Source: SAR86 cluster bacterium
Lineage (GTDB): Bacteria > Pseudomonadota > Gammaproteobacteria > Pseudomonadales > Pseudohongiellaceae
Direction of reading: 5' to 3'
Assembly (NCBI GenBank): GCA_002401885.1
Contig: NVUL01000054.1
Location: 1-42,271 of the forward strand
DNA length: 42,271 nt
The translations under genes were made by a program, and so were the position numbers. A model generated the notes under the pieces. The model was not told where the DNA came from. It saw only the letters and a program-made list of their open reading frames with translations, and searched no databases. This document shows positions 37,261 to 42,271 of the stretch, piece after piece; position 1 is the first letter of the stretch; each line of letters opens with the position of its first letter.

Positions 37261-37298
37261 AAAAAAGGCTGGTGGGTGCAATCCCGCCAGCCTTTTTA
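37261..37298 (+). terminator. Rho-independent terminator after amtB
   Basis: A 15-bp stem (AAAAAGGCTGGTGGG with CCCGCCAGCCTTTTT, one G-U) with loop TGCAAT, ending in five T, 15 bp after the amtB stop. The A-run on the left side may also let it serve the convergent thioesterase gene. Confidence 0.85.
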
Positions 37299-37331
37299 GT
37301 GAATAATGCTTCTGCCTAACTCACTCGATAC

Positions 37332-37760
37332 TTAACGGCTCTTGCGCAGTGTTGTTATGGCATACACTAATTTATTCCCCTCCATATCGGTGAAGTGCGT
37401 GGCAACTAAACAAGTGCTGCGACCATCTTTGATTAACTCGCCCTTCAGCAAGAATCTCGGCCCTAAAACTGGCGCGAAATAATCTATGCGCATATTCACG
37501 GTAGCCGACCATTTAAAATCCTCCTGAGATTTAAATAGTGTGCGCACCGTGAATATCGAGATCATATCGACATAAGTGCCGGTAAAGCCCCCAAATAACT
37601 GATCTCTCGGATTCAACAGATGGACAGGAAGATGAGCATCCACCTCCACTAGACCTCGCTCCTCGCGTAGGATCTTCCACTTGCTGGATTCCAGCAAATC
37701 GCCTGCATTATGGCCGGGCTTCAAGAATATCGGGCGGTCCAATTCTGTTTCGTTTGTCAT
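37332..37760 (-). CDS. PaaI-type hotdog thioesterase
   Basis: A 142-residue hotdog-fold protein. The core reads HLLNPRDQLFGGFTGTYVDMISIFTVRTLF (about 48-77), matching the PaaI/DUF4442 pattern in which a G-G-x-x-x-x-Y/D helix carries the catalytic acid (Asp in TYVDM). NMRIDYFAPVLGPRFLLKGELIKDGRSTCLVATHFTDMEGN follows, typical of acyl-CoA thioesterases. Start ATG 37760 has AAGGGA 6 nt upstream; the frame to 37784 lacks one. The substrate is unknown. It is monocistronic and converges on amtB. Confidence 0.85.
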   Translation of the reverse strand: MTNETELDRPIFLKPGHNAGDLLESSKWKILREERGLVEVDAHLPVHLLNPRDQLFGGFTGTYVDMISIFTVRTLFKSQEDFKWSATVNMRIDYFAPVLGPRFLLKGELIKDGRSTCLVATHFTDMEGNKLVYAITTLRKSR

Positions 37761-37937
37761 TGCCTGTCCCTTCTGTGGGGCCACAACCCCGACTCAATAA
37801 AAGTTGCCGAGAATGCAGCAAAAGCGTTTACTGGTCAAATCTGGCTAGCCTCATTTATACTGGCTCAGACTGATTTATCCAAGCAAACTATTAAACCAAA
37901 CTAGCTATCCACTCAAAATAATAATTCGGAACAAGTC

Positions 37938-39236
37938 ATGAAGAATCTCCAACAGTCTCTTAATCAAATCAGGGTTCTATTCTTGGCACTGCCCTTACTG
38001 ATCGCCAGCAGTATTGCACAGGGAAATGACTTCCCAACTGCTGCACCGGAAGACGTCGGCGTATCATCCGAGCGTCTGCAGCGCCTCTCCAACACTATGC
38101 AGCGCTATATAGATAGCAATATGCTTGCAGGGACAGTCTCTCTAGTATCGCGCAATGGCAAGGTAATACACGTCGAGTCGCAGGGCTGGAAAAATAAAGA
38201 AAGCGGTGAACCTATGACGGATGATTCCATCTTCGTCATCATGTCGATGACCAAACCGATAGTGTCGACTGCTTTGATGATGCTCTATGAAGAAGGTCAC
38301 TTCCTGTTAACCGATCCCATCACGGATTGGATCCCCGAGCTAGAAGGCAAGCAGGTTGTCATCGAAGAGAATGGCACTAACTATCGTATGTCGGCGCATC
38401 GTCCCATTACATTTCGCCATGTACTCTCGCACACATCAGGGGTCGACCCTAGTCGCGAGGTGTTAACAGAGGAAGAGTTAGCACTACTGCCACGCAAAGC
38501 AACCTTGGAAGAAACCCTCATCAATCGTGCACCACTGCCATTGAGTTTTCACCCAGGAGATGACTGGCAATATGGAAGCTCAACTGATTATGTTGCGCTG
38601 CTAGTGGAGCGTATATCAGGACGAAGCCTAGTCGATTACCTACAAGAAAAAATACTCGACCCTCTACAGATGCACGACACTTCCTATATTGTTCCTCAGG
38701 ACAAGATCGATCGCGTCGCTGCAGTCTATAGCCCGAGTGGACCTGAACGGACGATCGAACTTTTTCGAACGACCGAGTATCGGGAGACAACGTACTTCGG
38801 CGGCGTAGCAGGACTCTCCTCCACGGTCTCCGACTATTGGCGCTTTAGCCAGATGTTGTTGAATGGCGGCGAGCTGGATGGGGTACGGCTGTTGAGCCCA
38901 AAGACAGTGAATCTAATGATTAGCAATCACAGTGGCGAGAATGATGTGTACATTCGCGGACCGGGATATACCTTTGGACTTGGATTTGGTCTCGTCAATG
39001 ATGCCGGCACCGCCCGCGACCCGCTCACTCCGGGTACGTTTAGCTGGGGTGGTGCCTGGGGCACAATTTTTTGGGTTGATCCGGTGGAGAATATGATCGG
39101 CATCATGATGACTCAGATCACCTCTTACAGACATCTTAGCGTTCGACAGGATGTGGGCGTTACTGCTATGCAAGCCATCATCGACAGTTACAGCAATAAG
39201 CCTTATTCCGTCGCTCCTTATGCAAAACTAGACTGA
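37938..39236 (+). CDS. Exported serine hydrolase, class C beta-lactamase fold
   Basis: A 432-residue protein with a signal peptide (to about residue 29, ASSIAQG). The catalytic SxxK is SMTK (Ser 103, Lys 106). The second motif Tyr is in WQYGSSTDYVALLVERISG near 212, and the third-motif region is FSWGGAWGTIFWVDP near 370. It belongs to the large esterase/beta-lactamase class C group (EstB/AmpC-like), in which most members are esterases or peptidases rather than beta-lactamases. Substrate and resistance role are not predictable. It is followed by a terminator shared with the convergent MBL gene. Confidence 0.9.
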   Translation: MKNLQQSLNQIRVLFLALPLLIASSIAQGNDFPTAAPEDVGVSSERLQRLSNTMQRYIDSNMLAGTVSLVSRNGKVIHVESQGWKNKESGEPMTDDSIFVIMSMTKPIVSTALMMLYEEGHFLLTDPITDWIPELEGKQVVIEENGTNYRMSAHRPITFRHVLSHTSGVDPSREVLTEEELALLPRKATLEETLINRAPLPLSFHPGDDWQYGSSTDYVALLVERISGRSLVDYLQEKILDPLQMHDTSYIVPQDKIDRVAAVYSPSGPERTIELFRTTEYRETTYFGGVAGLSSTVSDYWRFSQMLLNGGELDGVRLLSPKTVNLMISNHSGENDVYIRGPGYTFGLGFGLVNDAGTARDPLTPGTFSWGGAWGTIFWVDPVENMIGIMMTQITSYRHLSVRQDVGVTAMQAIIDSYSNKPYSVAPYAKLD

Positions 39237-39261
39237 CAAGTAGCTGTTAACAGCTGTGCAC

Positions 39262-39291
39262 AAAAAAGGGGTTCCTTCGAACCCCTTTTTT
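39262..39291. terminator. Bidirectional Rho-independent terminator
   Basis: A 13-bp perfect stem (AAAAAAGGGGTTC with GAACCCCTTTTTT) with loop CTTC lies between the convergent serine hydrolase and MBL genes. A-runs and T-runs flank both sides, so it can work in both directions. Confidence 0.88.
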
Positions 39292-39316
39292 GCATTAAAC
39301 ATTAATAGTTTAAGAG

Positions 39317-40375
39317 CTACTCATCCAACAGTTGGTAGATTCGACGAATCGCTCTAGGGTCCACACCGGCGCCACGGATCTGTGCAAAATTTTGACTGTG
39401 GTTGCTCATATCGATCTGCTGTGCCGCATCTTCGAAGTTCACACCACTGCTATGCATCTGCGAGGTCTTGACCCACAAGTCGCGCAAATAGGCCTGAAAG
39501 TATCCTATTGTCTCCTTGCTACGCATCACCGGACCATGGCCTGGAAGCCATGTATCGAAGTCGAGTGTGAGCAGACCATCAAGTGTGGCTGGCCACTCAT
39601 CGACATGCCCATCACCCATATAGGCGAGTCCGGGCAACATCATATCGCCAGTAAACACAATCTTGTCCTGCGGCAGATAGATAAGCACATCGCCGCCAGT
39701 ATGAGCACGACCGAAATGATGAAGTTGAATCTCGCGACTACCGTCAGCAACCACTTGAAACAAGGTCATCTTGGTCTCGAGGGTAATATTCGGTGGCGTA
39801 GGTTCCACTTCGCCGATCGCGTTCATGTAATCGCGCTGAACACGATGACGCTCTTCTAACCGTGCCTTCCGCGCAGGGTCAGTTTCCGCGGCAGCCTGCC
39901 GTTCAAGATTCGCCACCGCTGACGGAACTGGGTCGGAGAAACTCTTAAAAGTATTCTCCTCTAACACGTTACCTAGCTCGCCGTTTAATTTCTTACGCGT
40001 AAACTCATGGCCGATGATCTCGATGCCTTCCGGAAACGCCTGAGCCCCATGAGCATGATCGAAGTGGTAATGACTGTTCACAAGATAACGAACTGGCTTA
40101 TCAGTGATAACCGGTAAGGAATCGAGCAGCGCACGAGCCGCAGCAGGTGTAACATGAGAATCTACGACTAAGGTATCAAATTCACCAACCAAGACCATGA
40201 CATTGCTCATCGTAAACACAGAACCTGTGCCGGAGACCAACCAGACTCCTTCCGCGACCTCCTCGAAACGATGACTGTCAGATTCAACCACTCTACCCTG
40301 GGCGAGAACCAGCGCAGGAAGTAGCAGGAGAAAAGAGAGCGTTGAAAGTGCTGTAGTTATTTTTCTTATAATCAT
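39317..40375 (-). CDS. Exported MBL-fold metallohydrolase
   Basis: A 352-residue protein with a signal peptide (cut after LVLA, about residue 25). The metallo-beta-lactamase zinc motif is HYHFDH (His 102, His 104, Asp 106, His 107). The third ligand histidine is in HFGRAHTGGDVLIYLP near 215, followed by FTGDMMLPG near 237 with the bridging Asp, and WLPGHGPV near 275. Charged helices at 135-185 form an insert. The family is broad (glyoxalase II-like, lactonases, beta-lactamase-like); nothing here fixes the substrate. Start ATG 40375 has AAGG 8 nt upstream. Confidence 0.9.
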   Translation of the reverse strand: MIIRKITTALSTLSFLLLLPALVLAQGRVVESDSHRFEEVAEGVWLVSGTGSVFTMSNVMVLVGEFDTLVVDSHVTPAAARALLDSLPVITDKPVRYLVNSHYHFDHAHGAQAFPEGIEIIGHEFTRKKLNGELGNVLEENTFKSFSDPVPSAVANLERQAAAETDPARKARLEERHRVQRDYMNAIGEVEPTPPNITLETKMTLFQVVADGSREIQLHHFGRAHTGGDVLIYLPQDKIVFTGDMMLPGLAYMGDGHVDEWPATLDGLLTLDFDTWLPGHGPVMRSKETIGYFQAYLRDLWVKTSQMHSSGVNFEDAAQQIDMSNHSQNFAQIRGAGVDPRAIRRIYQLLDE

Positions 40376-40789
40376 AGTGCTTACCTTAGTAGAACGTTGT
40401 TCAATTAATTAATTGCTGGGTGCTACTTTCTGATGGACTACCTCGCTAGGAGCTGTCGCGACGCTGAGGCACAAGAGTAGACAAAAAAATAATGAAAAAA
40501 TTCGTAACTTAATCAGAGTTTGATCCGTCTAAGTTCAAAGAGAGATTAGACGCGCCCTTAAGCCTTGGCACATTAGCGCATAGGCTTAACCCTGTAAAGA
40601 AACACTAAATGCGGTTTTTTACGCCAAAACACTTGGCGAGAATGACCACTGAACAGGGCGAGTCTAAGAAGTAGATTTCCATATCTTATTGTTTTTTAAA
40701 GATATTTTAAATTGGCAAGCTTATTGCAATCATATTCGGCAAGGCGAGGGCCAATCGAAATGAGTAAAAGGAATCCAGAGGAACAGACT
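40376..40789. other. Divergent intergenic region with a short inverted repeat
   Basis: These 414 bp lie between the MBL gene (-) and the repeat protein (+). They contain CGCCAA/TTGGCG with a 5-bp loop at 40622-40638, which could be an operator or the base of an RNA hairpin. A very AT-rich block follows (40680-40720) that probably includes the promoter of the repeat protein. An in-frame TTG at 40712 would lengthen the protein but lacks support. Confidence 0.4.
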
Positions 40790-41461
40790 ATGAGAGAAGT
40801 CAGTCATACAATGAAATTGAGCGCAGCGACAATGCTGGCAATGCTGCTAGGTAGCTACCTCTACTCCTCATCTGCGAACGCAGCCGAGGTTCGTGATATT
40901 TCGAAGGTAAATGGCGGAATTCGGGTATCGGCGGAGGAACGTGTCGGCGACATTTCTTCGGTGAATGGCGGCATCGATCTAGGCAGCGGCGCCAGTGCAG
41001 AGAGGCTAGATACGGTAAACGGAGGCATCGATCTAGATGAGCGCGTCGAAATTGAACGAGCCGAAACCGTCAACGGTGGAATTCGGGTCAGCCGAGATGT
41101 AACTGTTCATGGATCCTTGTCTACGGTAAATGGTGGCATTCAGACGAATTCAGGCACTGTGATAGATGATCGGGTAAGCACGGTAAACGGTAAAATCACA
41201 CTCCGCGACACTCGTGTCAAAGAGAACGTGCAGACCAGCAATGGCGACATTTTCCTCACTGACGGCAGCGTCGTCGAAGGCGATGTCATCGTGAAGGGCC
41301 GACGCTCTTGGTTCGGACGATTCTTTGGCTTCGGTCAGAGGTCATCGAAAATAATTATCGATGCCGAATCATCGGTCATGGGCGACATTCACCTGTATCG
41401 TGAAGTCAACCTCGATATAGCCGATGGCGCAGTGCTTGGTGATGTCATCGAACACTTTTGA
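40790..41461 (+). CDS. Exported VNGGI-repeat protein, probable beta-solenoid
   Basis: A 223-residue protein from ATG 40790, which has a perfect GAGGA at 7 nt. An N-terminal signal (to ANA, about residue 31) is followed by seven tandem repeats whose core is [V/S]NG[GKD]I at residues 40, 58, 76, 94, 113, 132 and 150, so the period is 18, 18, 18, 19, 19 and 18. Beyond residue 157 come SVVEGDVIVKG, a Trp/Phe-rich loop (RRSWFGRFFGFG, 171-182) and a bactofilin-like ending (IIIDAESSVMGDIHLY, GAVLGDVIEHF). The even coil length and the Gly/Asn/Val/Ile pattern predict a right-handed beta-helix related to DUF4097 or bactofilin-like polymers. The function is unknown; the location is periplasm or cell surface. 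Confidence 0.78.
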   Translation: MREVSHTMKLSAATMLAMLLGSYLYSSSANAAEVRDISKVNGGIRVSAEERVGDISSVNGGIDLGSGASAERLDTVNGGIDLDERVEIERAETVNGGIRVSRDVTVHGSLSTVNGGIQTNSGTVIDDRVSTVNGKITLRDTRVKENVQTSNGDIFLTDGSVVEGDVIVKGRRSWFGRFFGFGQRSSKIIIDAESSVMGDIHLYREVNLDIADGAVLGDVIEHF

Positions 41462-41482
41462 CGCAGCGGCTAGAATTTCACT

Positions 41483-41516
41483 CATAAAAAACGGGTCATC
41501 TGACCCGTTTTTTATG
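41483..41516. terminator. Bidirectional Rho-independent terminator
   Basis: A 16-bp perfect inverted repeat (41483-41498 with 41501-41516) with core ACGGGTCA/TGACCCGT flanked by A6 and T6. It serves the repeat protein on the + strand and the acyl-CoA synthetase on the - strand. Confidence 0.88.
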
Positions 41517-41533
41517 CAAGCGATTTATACAGC

Positions 41534-42271
41534 TTACTTCTTAATTGCATAGCCGACTTGCTCTGCTTTTTCTCGCAATAAAAATTTCTGCACTTTACCA
41601 GTGGATGTCTTAGCGATCGGCCCGAACACAACTTTCTTCGGTATCTTAAAGCCCGCTAATTCCTCTCGACAATATGCAATTAACTCATCCGCTTCCATTT
41701 CCTGTCCTGCTTTTAGCGACACAAAAGCACAGGGAACTTCCCCCCACTTTTCATCGGTACTAGCCACCACGGCAGCCTCCATTATCTTTGGGTGTTTGAA
41801 CAACACTGACTCGACTTCCAATGAAGAAATATTCTCGCCACCGGAGATGATTATATCCTTGGAACGATCCTTAATCTGCGCATATCCATCTTCGTACCAA
41901 ACGGCGAGATCGCCAGAGTGAAACCAACCACCCTCGAAAGACGCCTGTGTTGTCTTCGGATTCTTTAGATAGCCTTTCATCACCAGATTCCCGCGCATAA
42001 AAATCTCGCCCATGGTCTTACCGTCCTTAGGAACAGGCTGGAGAGTCTCTGGATCGGCGACCATGAGTTCATCTTGCAGTGGTGCTCTCACACCCTGCCT
42101 GGCTAGAAGCTCCGCTCTATCATCAATCGAAAGCTCAGCCCAGCCATCCTGCGGCGCACAGACGACACAGGGACCGTACGTTTCAGTCAGGCCATAAACA
42201 TGCGTTACTTCGAAACCCATATTCTCCATGCCTGCGATAACTGCCGCGGGCGGGGCTGCACCCGCTGTCAT
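41534..42271 (-). CDS. AMP-dependent acyl-CoA synthetase, C-terminal part (5-prime end outside the window)
   Basis: The last 245 residues or so of an acyl-adenylate-forming synthetase, cut by the right edge; the Met at the edge is internal. Visible motifs are TAGAAPPAAV, HVYGLTETYGP (A5 motif), GEIFMRGNLVMKGYLKNPKTT, GGWFHSGDLAVWYEDGYAQIKDRSKDIIISGGENIS (A7-A8, hinge) and the C-terminal catalytic lysine in KTSTGKVQKFLLREKA (A10). The pattern fits a fatty-acyl or other carboxylate CoA ligase; the selectivity pocket is mostly outside the window. About half or more of the protein is missing. Confidence 0.93.
   Translation of the reverse strand: MTAGAAPPAAVIAGMENMGFEVTHVYGLTETYGPCVVCAPQDGWAELSIDDRAELLARQGVRAPLQDELMVADPETLQPVPKDGKTMGEIFMRGNLVMKGYLKNPKTTQASFEGGWFHSGDLAVWYEDGYAQIKDRSKDIIISGGENISSLEVESVLFKHPKIMEAAVVASTDEKWGEVPCAFVSLKAGQEMEADELIAYCREELAGFKIPKKVVFGPIAKTSTGKVQKFLLREKAEQVGYAIKK

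Noticed and set aside
37938-40375. The serine hydrolase and MBL genes as a beta-lactam resistance pair
   Set aside because: Both belong to broad folds in which most members are not beta-lactamases; no class-specific motif or mobile context supports resistance.
40712-40789. Longer N terminus of the VNGGI protein from TTG 40712
   Set aside because: ATG 40790 has a perfect ribosome-binding site and directly begins the signal peptide; the extension would put 26 polar residues before it.

Overview
The window reads as chromosomal DNA of a gammaproteobacterium, probably a marine or otherwise environmental lineage. The evidence is gene content and order: pepA-holC-valS beside lptF/lptG, ribF-ileS-fkpB-ispH, and a glnK-amtB pair. 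G+C looks close to half by eye. I see no IS element, phage block, CRISPR array or rRNA. I cannot place the genus from sequence alone.

Layout. 1-2.1 kb: queA (-), tRNA-Leu(CAA) with its own promoter, and a 55-codon membrane-protein gene. 2.1-4.8 kb: leuB (+) converging on a LeuA-like acyl-transferring synthase (-). 4.9-8.4 kb: a three-gene proton-translocating transhydrogenase operon (pntAA-pntAB-pntB) followed by an RDD membrane protein. 8.4-12 kb (-): a GFA-fold protein, a DUF1330 protein, lptG, lptF and a hotdog thioesterase. 12.2-17 kb (+): pepA, holC, valS. 17-25.7 kb (-): an ATP-grasp ligase, an OlsF-like double acyltransferase and a two-helix membrane protein, then ribF, ileS, fkpB and ispH. 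lspA is missing from its usual slot. 25.9-28.6 kb (+): a small two-helix membrane protein and an FdhF/YdeP-type molybdopterin oxidoreductase. 28.6-31 kb (-): ECF sigma factor, zinc-type anti-sigma factor and two exported DUF4252 proteins. 31.2-35.2 kb: alpha/beta hydrolase, SmpA/OmlA-like lipoprotein, BASS-type symporter, a candidate small RNA or micro-ORF with strong promoter and terminator, and an MFS transporter. 35.2-37.3 kb: PII protein and ammonium transporter. 37.3-42.3 kb: PaaI-type thioesterase, class C beta-lactamase-fold hydrolase, MBL hydrolase, an exported 18-residue-repeat (VNGGI) protein, and the 3-prime end of an acyl-CoA synthetase gene cut by the window edge.

How it fits together. 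Most of the window is housekeeping: translation (valS, ileS, queA, tRNA-Leu), leucine synthesis, NADPH supply, LPS export and nitrogen uptake. The parts least explained by textbook knowledge are the ATP-grasp/OlsF-like lipid cluster (22.5-25.7 kb), the ECF/anti-sigma/DUF4252 module (28.6-31.1 kb), the VNGGI-repeat exported protein (40.8-41.5 kb), the terminated short transcript at 33.7-33.9 kb, a 10-bp tandem repeat over the pnt promoter, and a molybdo-oxidoreductase whose best start codon appears to be ATC. Several starts were moved from the longest ORF on ribosome-binding-site or family-alignment grounds; each entry says so.
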